Shown: positions 30,001-36,364 of the stretch, piece after piece
Layout: each line of letters opens with the position of its first letter
Numbering within the stretch: position 1 is the stretch's first letter
Assembly: GCF_025200715.1 (NCBI RefSeq)
Contig: NZ_CP104143.1
Location: forward strand, 620,001-684,000
Source of the DNA: Rhizobium sullae
Lineage (GTDB): Bacteria; Pseudomonadota; Alphaproteobacteria; Rhizobiales; Rhizobiaceae
Length of the DNA stretch: 64,000 nt
Reading direction: 5' to 3'
The notes under the pieces: model-generated
The model's database searches: none
Told to the model about the DNA's origin: nothing
What the model saw: the letters and a program-made list of their open reading frames with translations, nothing else
Program-made: the position numbers and the translations under genes

Positions 30001-33000
30001 CGCCGTCGATCACGCTCGGCGCCGACGGTCACACGATCACGATCAATCCCGGCACGGCGTTCGACCGTCTGCCGGCAGGACAGACCGTAGTCCTGCACAT
30101 TCCGTACACCGTGACGGATGGCGATCACGACTCGGTCACAAAGGACATCGCGGTCACCATCAACGGCACCAACGACGCACCGGCTTTCGGTTGGGGCGAG
30201 ACTGCCGCTCCCTTGACGGAGCATGCCGGCCAGGTTGGTTCGAGCGAGATTCGAGTCAAGACCGGTCATCTGACTTTCGTCGATCCGGATGCCAGCGATC
30301 ATCATATGGTCTCGATCGAGCAGGTCAGCACCAGCAACCCGGGCGGTAGTTATCTCGGCGCGTTCTCGGCGTGGCTGAACCATTCGCCGACGGACGCGTC
30401 CAACTCGGGCCGGATCGACTGGAAGCTGCAGGCGGCCGACAGCTCGTTGGACTTTCTTGCCGAGGGCCAGACGGTGACGCAGGTCTATAAGGTGATAGTC
30501 ACGGACGCCAGTGGTGCACTCAGCTCAAAGCTGGTAACGGCGACGATCACCGGTACCAACGATGGGCCGATCATCACGGTTGATGCTGGCGACAGCGCTT
30601 TTGCCGCCCTCACGGAAACGAACGCCGGCCTCAGCACGACCGGTACTCTGAGCGTCGCCGATGTCGACGTGACCGACAACGTCACAGCGAGTGTCACCGG
30701 TGTCACGGCCGGCGGCGCGGGTATTGAGGCCCGCTTTACTTCGGCTCAGTTGCTGAGCTTCTTCAGCATCGGCAGTGGCGCGGTCATCGATGGCGCGCAT
30801 ACGGCCGGCGATATTCACTGGACGTTCAATTCCAATTCCGAAGCCTTTAATTTCCTGCCCAACGGCTGGCAGTCGCTCATCGGCTACACTGTCGAGGTGA
30901 GTGACGGCCACGGCGGCACCGACACCCATGTAGTCCAGATCAAGCTGACCGGCACCAACGATGCGCCGGTTGTCAGCGGGGAAGTCACCGGCACGGCCAC
31001 CGAGAATGGCGCAAGCGTCACGCTCGACGCGCTTGCCAATGCGAGCGACGTCGATCTCGGCACCACCCTGTCGGTCGACGGCCTGGCGGTCAGCGGCTCG
31101 CCGGGTGCCCTGCCGGCCGGCGTGAGCTACGATGCGGCGACGCATTCCTTCACGCTCGATCCGAACCACCCGGCCTACCAGTCTCTGGCGGCCGGCGCGA
31201 CGACGACGGTGACGGTGAACTACAGCGTCTCCGACGGGATCACGACGACACCGGCCTCCGTCTCCTGGACGGTAACCGGCACCAACGACGCGCCCGAAAC
31301 TCAGGCCGTGACGCTGGCGGCGATTGCCGAGGACAGCGGCGCGCATCTGATCACGACGGCCGATCTTCTGGCTGGCGCGACCGATGTCGAACACGACACG
31401 TTGACGGTGAGCGGCCTTTCGGCCTCCTCCGGCACGCTGGTCGACAATGGCAACGGCACCTGGACCTTCACGCCTGATACTAACGACGATACTGCGGTCA
31501 GCTTCAGCTACACGGTGTCGGACGGCACGGCGAGCGTTGCTGGCAGCGCGACGCTCGACCTGACGCCGGTCAACGACGCGCCGGTTGTCCCGGCCGTGAC
31601 GCTGGCGGCGATTGCCGAGGACAGCGGCGCGCATCTGATCACGACGGCCGATCTTCTGGCTGGCGCGACCGATGTCGAACACGACACGTTGACGGTGAGC
31701 GGCCTTTCGGCCTCCTCCGGCACGCTGGTCGACAATGGCAACGGCACCTGGACCTTCACGCCTGATGCCAACGACGATACTGCGGTCAGCTTCAGCTACA
31801 CGGTGTCGGACGGCGCGGCGAGCGTTGCTGGCAGCGCGACGCTCGACCTGACGCCGGTCAACGACGCGCCGGTTGTCCCGGCCGTGACGCTGGCGGCGAT
31901 TGCCGAGGACAGCGGCGCGCATCTGATCACGACGGCCGATCTTCTGGCTGGCGCGACCGATGTCGAACACGACACGTTGACGGTGAGCGGCCTTTCGGCC
32001 TCCTCCGGCACGCTGGTCGACAATGGCAACGGCACCTGGACCTTCACGCCTGATGCCAACGACGATACTGCGGTCAGCTTCAGCTACATGGTGTCGGACG
32101 GCACGGCGAGCGTTGCCGGCAGCGCGACGCTCGACCTGACGCCGGTCAACGACGCGCCGGTGGCGGTGTCCGATGTCCTGACGAGCGTTGCCGAAGACAG
32201 CGGCGCCCGGACGATTTCGTTCGCATCGCTGACGGATAACGACAGCACCGGCCCGGCGAACGAAACCGGCCAATCGCTGACTGTGACGGCCGTCAGCAAT
32301 GCGATCGGCGGCACAGTGGCGATCGTCAACGGTCAGGTGGTGTTCACACCTGCCGCAAACTTCAATGGCACTGCGTCGTTCGACTACACGATCAGCGACA
32401 ACGGCAAGACGAACGGGAGTGACGACTTCAAGACCAGCATCGGCCACGCCAGCTTCACGGTGACGGCGGTCAACGAAGCTCCGGTTGCCAACGAGGATGG
32501 CCCATTTGCAACGTTGGCCAATACGGTCCTGATCGTTACGACCGGGTTGCTTGCCAACGATAGCGATCCAGACGGCCAGACGCTGACGGCGGTCATAGAC
32601 ACTGGCCCGCAGCATGGAGCGATAAGCAGCTTCAACGCTGCCACGGGGACCTTCACCTATACGCCGACGGCTGGCTTCGTAGGTGTGGATACGTTCACAT
32701 ATTATGCGACGGACGGCGCATTGCAGAGCAATCCGGTGACGGTCTCGATTATCGTTTCCGGGGGATCGGTAACCAGCCAGGTAATCAACTTCGGTAACGC
32801 ACCGGATATCGGGGACTTTTCGACAACCGCCTTCAACGGCGATTGGACGATCTTGATGGGTAACGGCAAGGACAAACTCACCACCAGTTGGGACCATGAT
32901 GGTGGTGTCACATCCTATTATGGCGGCGACACCGTGAGCGATGCGGGCCACAACCAAGACTACGTCAATATTGTTTTCTCTGCGGAACAACTTCAGGAAA

Positions 33001-33827
33001 TCCTCCTCAGCTCGACATATCGAGCTGAATTGCAGGATTTCCTTGACGGTGGCATCGGAAGCGGCGATTCGGCAAATCGCACCCTGGATTTGTCAGGCTC
33101 GAGCTGGCACGCGAAGGTTGCGATGTTTGGCGACGCCTCGCTTTCGCTGGCGGTCGTTGACGACAATGGACATACGACGTCCACTGTGACTTACGCAGCA
33201 ATTGGCGAAAATCTGCCGGATTACGTGGCGGGTTCCGCCGGAAATGACACGAACAATCTGATCGTTGGCACGACCGGCGACGACACGCTTTCCGGTGGTT
33301 CGAGCGACAGCGATATCGCCGGCAACGGCAACGATATACTGGCCGGCGGCGGCGGTAACGATACGCTCTGGGGCGGCGACGGAAGTGATCTTCTTCTTGG
33401 CGGCGCCGGCGACGACCAGCTGCGCGGCGGTAGTGGCAACGACATTCTCTTTGGCGGCGCCGACGACGACATTCTTGTCGGCGGTTCCGGCCTCAACATG
33501 ATGACCGGCGGCGGCGGCAGCGACACCTTTGTCATTGATGCTGCCGCCTTCAAGGAGGTGAACCTTACCGATGTCATCACGGACTTCGAGAACAGTCAGG
33601 GCGATACGCTGGACGTCTCCAACCTCCTCAACTCGCTCTTGGGTCACGAAGCGAGCCAGGCGGAGGCGCTTGCGAACGTGAAGGGCACGGTTGCCGCAGG
33701 CAGTACGACCATCAGTGTCAACGACAACGGGACCTGGCACGATGTCGCGGTGCTTCAGAATTACACGTCGACGGTGAAGATCCTCTATGACGACGATCAT
33801 CACTCAACGACGACGCCGACCGCTTGA
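21006..33827 (+). CDS. Giant LapA-like repeat adhesin, type I secretion substrate with RTX C-terminus
   Basis: 4273 residues, a cell-surface adhesin. There is no Sec signal. Residues 1-145 form an acidic N-terminal module with a short beta-rich segment (IRIEGSNLVLVQADGTEIVI), followed by V145-A-A-G148, a di-alanine motif like those cut by LapG proteases. Then come many 140-190-residue DUF5801/VCBS-like beta units, most ending in DGDGDTATGSL...NDD; a proprotein-convertase P-like domain at about 2681-2814; VCBS/cadherin-like units with GTNDAP links; three near-identical 96-residue units (3434-3721); and RTX nonapeptides (GGxGxDxLx) at about 4100-4170 with a type I secretion C-terminal region. 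MSIEEDLR at 21006 has GGGG 7 bases upstream; the frame to 20970 is less likely. The secretion genes lie 1 kb downstream. The substrate/host surface bound is unknown. Confidence 0.93.
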   Translation: MSIEEDLRISNVDGENAPHEFLSDIREAAGYDEAKSAEIERVELAQAQSGEQTPKTDRVENVPPAPPSGSPNEVVPDQNNIAHLPADVSLDDIRIEGSNLVLVQADGTEIVIVNGALHVPAFMLGDVELPRDTVIAALNDSNINVAAGPDGGDTATPAAPSSGAEFQDTIQDDGDAPTELAQLLADTQQPDASPDNGPELFDDVPVVISGSQLLTLTETANGEGGFEEQTVNGQFGFDGGEDVGVITGIAFVGTTNIDEEGGTTGVPNGLTSGGQPITVTVSADGLTITGTVEGSDTPVFVLQVTNIETGAFTFTQSGPLDHPDLGQTGAADALRLQFSYTVTDKDGDSSTGIASIDINDDGPSIDLGDATDNSTVSEAGLLGGESPAITGGISLGVDWGADYGVNRDLTFDAQNAPGGLTSHGAAIHYEISGNGHTLTAYTGPESGEGRINVFVVTLDPKAAHGTYSFQLLTSIDHPQGETQSQDTQIDLSFGVTASDADGDTVGTSFTVTVNDDVPNGNEAANEAVINDDLQEVFPGNAGGEGDAGTVTTVSGGAGSLFTPGADGFKSIVLGEQMSFSAIYQGEDGFAHTESVQWGKPSISGTDTTFTAIGGTSGQTVATLVVHADGSYEFTVSAPLVHSDSNTAEDDLSLAINYIVTDGDNDTAKGSLTVTINDDTPTASIVTAETVLDDEAQTAFPGNNGGTGDVADTKSVTGAAGALFTAGADGVASVSFDAPEGLKAIYNVNGHGVQEALSYTTTTGENGETVLTATGVDTHAVVFTLTVGADGSYQFDLSAPLVHPTAGTSEENLPLTIGFTATDGDGDTATGSLTVTINDDTPTASIVTTQTELDDEAQTAFLGNNGGTGDVADAKSVTGAAGALFTAGADGVASVSFTTPEGIKAIYNVDGHGVQEALSYTTTTGENGETVLTATGVDTHAVVFILTVGADGSYQFDLSAPLVHPTAGTSEENLPLTIGFTATDGDGDTATGSLTIGVNDDVPVANVVTAETVLDDEAQTAFPGNNGGTGDVADSKSVTGAAGALFTAGADGVASVSFDAPEGLKAIYDVNGRGVQEALSYATTTNENGETILTATGVNSHNTVFTLTVGADGSYKFDLSAPLVHTTAGASEEYLPVTIGFTTTDGDGDTATGSLTINVNDDVPVVSQTVIAVTADEGDISNLLLSQGNSPNDGTADGSSSEPSVFGLGDAATVSGSVASTVSFGADGAARVGSFSFAADATQTLSALQLSSKGGELSYTVIGDMIIGYVNAGSAGYNPLFDRPVLSLMLKGDGSFTFQQYDQLDHALGAGNDLQAGESHTIAGIDFGSVIKATDADGDSVTLGGKLVVTITDDLPTVSISLTGRTVTHDETAGQNVGSNDTGALSVFAGLESGESLQALGYARGGNAIVNSGSSAGADEPKSVSLTLDVTDANSGLKTISGEAVTLTEENGLVIGRDAHGDAVFAISIDSSGRVSIGQYQAIQHPNGGDSNDLVNLVGKISAVVTATDFDGDVATKSIDIGGKIQFRDDAPVLSGPAVAVTSDEGDIFNFLSQGNSPFDGEQDGSSSEFNLLPTGFSATVTGSVASTVAFGADGAAQGGGFSVTANATQTLAALHLSSQGGELSYTVIGNMIIGYVNTGSPAYNPFADRPVLSLTLESDGSFQFQQYDQLDHASGGGNDLQSGSATVSGIDFGSVIQAIDRDGDSITLGGKLIVTIIDDAPVVSIFRDGSVTIDESGGDDNDNTRERSVRNLFAGVTHAGSDPDMRVVYARDDVVDTTVSVGADGPAAASLTLRIDNAASGLTTTAGAPITLTLENGIVVGRIPTGEAAFAIHVDSDGRVSVAQYLSLSNPNVNKADDDRIDLAGRVSAVVTAIDSDGDIASQSVSIGNAIRFDDDGPVLDRPVTSGPSLSENDLPDGTSPHTPGLSATGYLDISLGADGGKVVLAASQATWSDATHSLTANDGSWKIVLNSNGTYTFSLLDNTLAHGPASNGANNLAISVTYTATDGDGDKITGTFGVGIKDDVPVAGNVDRYITLSEADINGSTPDTESKSFTVNYGADGAGVTTFTGAVHLDLGPGMQGNIDFTLASPGATYVSPLKADGQPLTFQLSADGTKITGYVGTIGNAVIELAANGTTVTAKLLQAVDHFAKADGSPIDMLRVDATVAFHDGDGDTTTSIIRVEVNDDMPTASYSGRITVQETANANGSFIETSATGTMVFDGGADGAKVTSIAYGLGSTGHPLIADADAAQFAAHALQSGGKDIHIDQQDGLTLFGKLANGTVIFKIEVTDPATGAYKFTQYGPIDQADANETGAADGGRMKIVFTVTDGDGDTATNSLQIDITDDGPKASYSGRITVQETANANGSFIETSATGTMVFDGGADGAKVTSIAYGLGSTGHPLIADADAAQFAAHALQSGGKDIHIDQPDGLTLFGKLANGTVIFKVEVTDPATGAYKFTQYGPIDQADANETGAADGGRMKIVFTVTDGDGDTATNSLQIDINDGGPSVAAPAATGTLSETGLPSVSSVFGDLHVNVGVDSKAAHVAIGTDGNGNPIIDSGLTSDGVALEYLLRTTNGVDQEIVAFKAGDTADNPVFIVSVLHPGSFAATLFQNLDHPDGSDNISLNLVARVFDGDGDYVDQPFTINVADSVPTLVANMTASGNVMEGGSTLETHSFASGTVNLAIPDVSTITSTITVPAGGTIHDVNVSINLTHTFMADLEITLIAPDGTRIRLVDDNGGAGDPNGTIMFDDEAANSFTSAPPPFVGTWRPAIDQLSLLDGKSMAGTWTLEIRDDLGADVGTLRDWSLQVEAGHDVSSANVDLSSLVSVGADDGNGTAVFALKTIATAESLGTVTAGGQQVKVVSDGTTLTGYAEGAPGTPLFTLTVSANGTATFVLHGEFDHAAGSDSLPLDLGAYVKAVDSDHDAVTLGASQFVINVADSLPTAANVTAAMSENDSKSVTLIEGTHFTFGADEIGAALSFGTPSYTGVPAGLILGTPSITLGADGHTITINPGTAFDRLPAGQTVVLHIPYTVTDGDHDSVTKDIAVTINGTNDAPAFGWGETAAPLTEHAGQVGSSEIRVKTGHLTFVDPDASDHHMVSIEQVSTSNPGGSYLGAFSAWLNHSPTDASNSGRIDWKLQAADSSLDFLAEGQTVTQVYKVIVTDASGALSSKLVTATITGTNDGPIITVDAGDSAFAALTETNAGLSTTGTLSVADVDVTDNVTASVTGVTAGGAGIEARFTSAQLLSFFSIGSGAVIDGAHTAGDIHWTFNSNSEAFNFLPNGWQSLIGYTVEVSDGHGGTDTHVVQIKLTGTNDAPVVSGEVTGTATENGASVTLDALANASDVDLGTTLSVDGLAVSGSPGALPAGVSYDAATHSFTLDPNHPAYQSLAAGATTTVTVNYSVSDGITTTPASVSWTVTGTNDAPETQAVTLAAIAEDSGAHLITTADLLAGATDVEHDTLTVSGLSASSGTLVDNGNGTWTFTPDTNDDTAVSFSYTVSDGTASVAGSATLDLTPVNDAPVVPAVTLAAIAEDSGAHLITTADLLAGATDVEHDTLTVSGLSASSGTLVDNGNGTWTFTPDANDDTAVSFSYTVSDGAASVAGSATLDLTPVNDAPVVPAVTLAAIAEDSGAHLITTADLLAGATDVEHDTLTVSGLSASSGTLVDNGNGTWTFTPDANDDTAVSFSYMVSDGTASVAGSATLDLTPVNDAPVAVSDVLTSVAEDSGARTISFASLTDNDSTGPANETGQSLTVTAVSNAIGGTVAIVNGQVVFTPAANFNGTASFDYTISDNGKTNGSDDFKTSIGHASFTVTAVNEAPVANEDGPFATLANTVLIVTTGLLANDSDPDGQTLTAVIDTGPQHGAISSFNAATGTFTYTPTAGFVGVDTFTYYATDGALQSNPVTVSIIVSGGSVTSQVINFGNAPDIGDFSTTAFNGDWTILMGNGKDKLTTSWDHDGGVTSYYGGDTVSDAGHNQDYVNIVFSAEQLQEILLSSTYRAELQDFLDGGIGSGDSANRTLDLSGSSWHAKVAMFGDASLSLAVVDDNGHTTSTVTYAAIGENLPDYVAGSAGNDTNNLIVGTTGDDTLSGGSSDSDIAGNGNDILAGGGGNDTLWGGDGSDLLLGGAGDDQLRGGSGNDILFGGADDDILVGGSGLNMMTGGGGSDTFVIDAAAFKEVNLTDVITDFENSQGDTLDVSNLLNSLLGHEASQAEALANVKGTVAAGSTTISVNDNGTWHDVAVLQNYTSTVKILYDDDHHSTTTPTA
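23056..24504 (+). repeat. Three tandem 483-bp coding repeats in the adhesin gene
   Basis: The phrase encoding LDDEAQTAF recurs at 23076, 23559 and 24042, exactly 483 bases (161 residues) apart. Copies 1 and 2 are the most alike by eye; copy 3 has drifted in its second half. A more diverged relative precedes them (VINDDLQEVFPGNAGG, about 22590). Confidence 0.9.
24528..26735 (+). repeat. Two diverged 1104-bp coding repeats in the adhesin gene
   Basis: Units opening with DEGDI begin at 24528 and 25632, 1104 bases (368 residues) apart. Each contains SQGNSP, DGSSSE, GSVASTV, GGELSYTVIG and QFQQYDQLDHA/FTFQQYDQLDHA segments. The second half of each pair has drifted more than the first. Confidence 0.8.
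27576..28529 (+). repeat. Two nearly identical tandem 477-bp coding repeats in the adhesin gene
   Basis: ASYSGRITVQETANANGSF begins at 27576 and again at 28053, a 477-base (159-residue) period. Only scattered single-base differences are visible between copies (for example QQDG versus QPDG and KIEV versus KVEV). Confidence 0.92.
29047..29445 (+). other. P-domain-like module (proprotein convertase type) inside the adhesin
   Basis: Residues about 2681-2814 read VSINLTHTFMADLEITLIAP, GTRIRLVDDNGGAGDPNG, TFDDEA-type and GTWTLEIRDDLGADVGTL-type segments, ending DWSLQVE. That order (H-T-ADLEI-L-APDGT, then GTWTL-D--GADxGTL-DWSL) is the signature of P domains of subtilisin-like convertases. Confidence 0.75.
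31305..32168 (+). repeat. Three near-identical tandem 288-bp coding repeats in the adhesin gene
   Basis: Units starting AVTLAAIAEDSGAHLITTAD begin at 31305, 31593 and 31881, exactly 288 bases (96 residues) apart. Only a few bases differ between copies. Each is a cadherin-like/tandem-95 type unit ending in LTPVNDAP. Confidence 0.95.
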
Positions 33828-33861
33828 TCGGTTCGTGAGTCACTCTTCAGGTGTGAATCTG

Positions 33862-33885
33862 GAAAAGGCGCCCCGGCGCCTTTTC
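33862..33885. terminator. Intrinsic terminator after the adhesin gene
   Basis: GAAAAGGCGCC, two-base loop, GGCGCCTTTTC, then TGCTTTTTATT. An 11-bp perfect arm pair with a T-rich tail 34 bases after the adhesin stop; it also lies between this gene and the convergent GGDEF-like gene. Confidence 0.85.
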
Positions 33886-33900
33886 TGCTTTTTATTCCGC

Positions 33901-34662
33901 TCACGCCGCCGGCAATCTGGCGATGGTGATCGGCTCGCCGTCCTCGGTCGCGCTGTCGAACGCCATCTCGTCCGCAAGCTGCCGGATCCGGTTGAAATCC
34001 TCCGGCCCTTCGAAAAGAGCGCCGCCGAGCTTGATCTTGAGATCGAGGGGGGCTTCCTCGGTCTCGAAGGCTGCCAGCGAGACGCGCCTGCGGATGCGGG
34101 CGCCGATGTCCTGGGCATTTTCGGGCGTGGCGCCGGGCAGGAAGATGCCGAGTTCGTTGGAGGCGAGGCGGGCGACGAGGTCGCCGCTCCTGACCGAGCT
34201 CTTGATGATGTCGGCCAGCGACTGCATCACGGTGTCGGCCCATTGCGGGCCATAGCGGCGGCTGATCGCGTCGAGCGTCTCGATAACGACGGCGATCATG
34301 ATGCCGCCGGTATCCGTTGCGATCTTCCGGCGGCGGTCGGAGTAATTCTGCATCGCAGCCGCAAAAGCGGTGCCGGTGAGCGCGTTCGTCACGGGGTCAT
34401 GGCGGGTGGCATGGCTCATTCTGGAGCGTAGCGTTTCAAGTTCCGCTTTTTGCAGTTGCAGCGCGAAAAGAAGCGGAAATGCAACAACAAACGAAATTGG
34501 AGGAATACTCACGAATCCTACCAAAAATGGTTTATCCGGGATTAGAAGGTTTAAGATAAGTAAAAGACCAACGGATCCCGCTAGGCAGCATGTTGCGCCG
34601 ATTGCAGCGCGCAGCAAAGCGGGTTTTACTGTGGCGGGGGAGTAACGGTTAATAAAAATCAT
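33901..34662 (-). CDS. Membrane protein with a degenerate GGDEF domain
   Basis: 253 residues. Two hydrophobic segments (LLRAAIGATCCLAGSVGLLL and a second around FVSIPPISFVVAFPLLFAL) with a very short connection, then a coiled linker and a GGDEF-fold domain (RHDPVTNALTGTAFAAAM). The active-site signature reads RLASNELGIFLPG where an active diguanylate cyclase has GGDEF/GGEEF, so catalysis is unlikely. It lacks the EAL and periplasmic domains of LapD. Convergent with the adhesin gene and divergent from the secretion genes, so a regulatory link with c-di-GMP-controlled adhesion is plausible but unproved. ATG 34662 chosen before the first membrane segment. Confidence 0.78.
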   Translation of the reverse strand: MIFINRYSPATVKPALLRAAIGATCCLAGSVGLLLILNLLIPDKPFLVGFVSIPPISFVVAFPLLFALQLQKAELETLRSRMSHATRHDPVTNALTGTAFAAAMQNYSDRRRKIATDTGGIMIAVVIETLDAISRRYGPQWADTVMQSLADIIKSSVRSGDLVARLASNELGIFLPGATPENAQDIGARIRRRVSLAAFETEEAPLDLKIKLGGALFEGPEDFNRIRQLADEMAFDSATEDGEPITIARLPAA

Positions 34663-34903
34663 GGTCGTCGGGATACTCACTAGGGGTGAGTGTGAAGCTA
34701 ACCGCGAGCACAACAAGCGCAGGTTAAAAAATCCTGTAAAATTGTTGCTTTGGCTGTGGAAACCTCATGAGTTAACTGTCTTCTCAGGAAGCTGGCTCAG
34801 CTCAGTTGGAGTGTTGATAACATAATGCTACTGACTTAACCGAGAAGAGATTCCGGTATATGGGGTAGCCGGGGCTAATTACGAATGATGAGGGGCATCA
34901 AAC

Positions 34904-36346
34904 TTGTTTAACGGCAAAAGAATTTTTGCAGCTTTGTCTGCGACTGTTGCTTTAAATTTTGCATTTTGCGTTGACGCCAATGCTATTTCTCTTCAGCAGG
35001 CAATCGAAAAGACAATGAAGACGAACCCGCAGATCTTGCAGGCTGCGAAGGATCGTGAAGCAATCGAATTTGAACTTCGCCAGGCGCGCGGGCTTTATTT
35101 GCCCTCTATTGATCTCGACGCAGGGATCGGTCGCCGTCGGCTGTCGAATTCTACAACCGGCACTTTAACTTCCGATACTGATTACTTGTCGCCGGGCGAT
35201 GTCGGCCTCACCATCTCGCAGCGGCTTTTCGATGGCGGCGGCCGCCGCGCGCAGGTGGAGCAGCAGGCATCGCGCGTCGATGGCGCCTCGTTCCGCGTGC
35301 TGGAGCGCTCCGAATCGCTTGCACTCGAAGTGACGCAGGATTACCTCGAATACATCCTGCAAAATCAGATCGTGAAGGCCGCCCAGGATAACATGGCCTT
35401 CCACAACCAGATCCTCGGCAACATCGAGCAGAGCATCAAGGGCGGCACGCTGACTGACGCCGACCGCCTGCAGGGCGTCGAGCGCCAGCAGGCTGCCGCT
35501 GCCCGCCTACAGGAGGCCAAGGAAGAGCTGGAAGCGACGAAGATCCGTTTCCTTGAGGACGTCGGCGAGCCGATCACCGGTGCGCAGACCCCGCCTTCGG
35601 TTGCCAAATATGTGCCGAAGACGCTGAATGATGCGGTCTTCGTCGCCGCCAAGAACAGCCCGCGCATCTATTCCGCCAATGCGGATGTCGATGCGGCCGA
35701 TGCAGGTGTGCGCGGCGCGCGCGCCAACTACCTGCCGAAGGTCGACCTCGAAGGCACCGCCCGTGTCGGCGACGACATCAACGGTGACGATGGCAACACG
35801 AATGATTACCAGGTGCGCGTAGTCGCCCGTTGGAACCTCTATCGCGGCGGTATCGATGTTGCCCGCGAGCAGGAGCAGATCCGCCGTGCCGGTGAGCAGC
35901 GTTATGCGCTGGCGCAGGTGCAGCGCGAGGTCGAGCAGTCGGTTCGCTCCGCCTGGAACGAGCGCGTCAGCCGCGGCAAGCTTGCCGGCATCCTCGGCCA
36001 GCAGGCCTCGACCAATGCCCAGCTCGTGTCGTCCTACCGGCAGCAGTTCAGCGTCGGCCAGCGCTCGCTACTCGATGTGCTTGATGCGCAGAACACCAAT
36101 TTCAATACCAGAGTTCTTGCCGATACGGCCCGTCTCGCATCGGTCTTTGCCGAGTACAAGATCCTGGCCGCGTCCGGCAATCTGCTCCAGACGATGAAGC
36201 TGAGGCCGGTCGAGCAGGCAAAAGAATATGCGCGGGAAGAGTTTGTTGTCCCCGCGGGCGTCGCAGATCCGGGATATGTCGAGCTTGAGTCGCATCAAAA
36301 AGCCGGCATGCCGTTGGACCTTCTGGCGCCGATTCGACAGCAGTAG
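34904..36346 (+). CDS. TolC-family outer-membrane channel of the type I secretion system (LapE-like)
   Basis: 480 residues. The signal peptide FNGKRIFAALSATVALNFAF ends ANA; the mature protein begins ISLQQAIEKTMKTNPQIL, the usual TolC opening, and contains two similar halves with heptad-rich helices (QAKEE-type coiled coils) and the strand motifs LTISQRLFDGGGRRAQV and VVARWNLYRGGIDVAREQEQ. It forms the outer-membrane tunnel through which the adhesin would pass or in which it would be held. The start is TTG at 34904, with GAGGGG about 9 bases upstream. First gene of a four-gene run. Confidence 0.92.
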   Translation: MFNGKRIFAALSATVALNFAFCVDANAISLQQAIEKTMKTNPQILQAAKDREAIEFELRQARGLYLPSIDLDAGIGRRRLSNSTTGTLTSDTDYLSPGDVGLTISQRLFDGGGRRAQVEQQASRVDGASFRVLERSESLALEVTQDYLEYILQNQIVKAAQDNMAFHNQILGNIEQSIKGGTLTDADRLQGVERQQAAAARLQEAKEELEATKIRFLEDVGEPITGAQTPPSVAKYVPKTLNDAVFVAAKNSPRIYSANADVDAADAGVRGARANYLPKVDLEGTARVGDDINGDDGNTNDYQVRVVARWNLYRGGIDVAREQEQIRRAGEQRYALAQVQREVEQSVRSAWNERVSRGKLAGILGQQASTNAQLVSSYRQQFSVGQRSLLDVLDAQNTNFNTRVLADTARLASVFAEYKILAASGNLLQTMKLRPVEQAKEYAREEFVVPAGVADPGYVELESHQKAGMPLDLLAPIRQQ

Positions 36347-36364
36347 TCGAAACGGCATGGAACA

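Noticed and set aside
23056..32168. Regular repeats as a CRISPR array
   Set aside because: Units are hundreds of bases long, in frame and coding, with no spacers.
21303..33803. Long minus-strand frames under the adhesin (for example 26376-30383 with 1335 codons, 30525-32990, 22053-23894)
   Set aside because: They mirror the high-GC third-position pattern of the repeat gene, show Arg/Asp/Val-rich composition without motifs, and repeat with the same periods as the plus-strand gene.
33901..34662. GGDEF membrane protein as LapD
   Set aside because: No EAL domain, no periplasmic domain between the membrane helices and no HAMP; only the location is suggestive.
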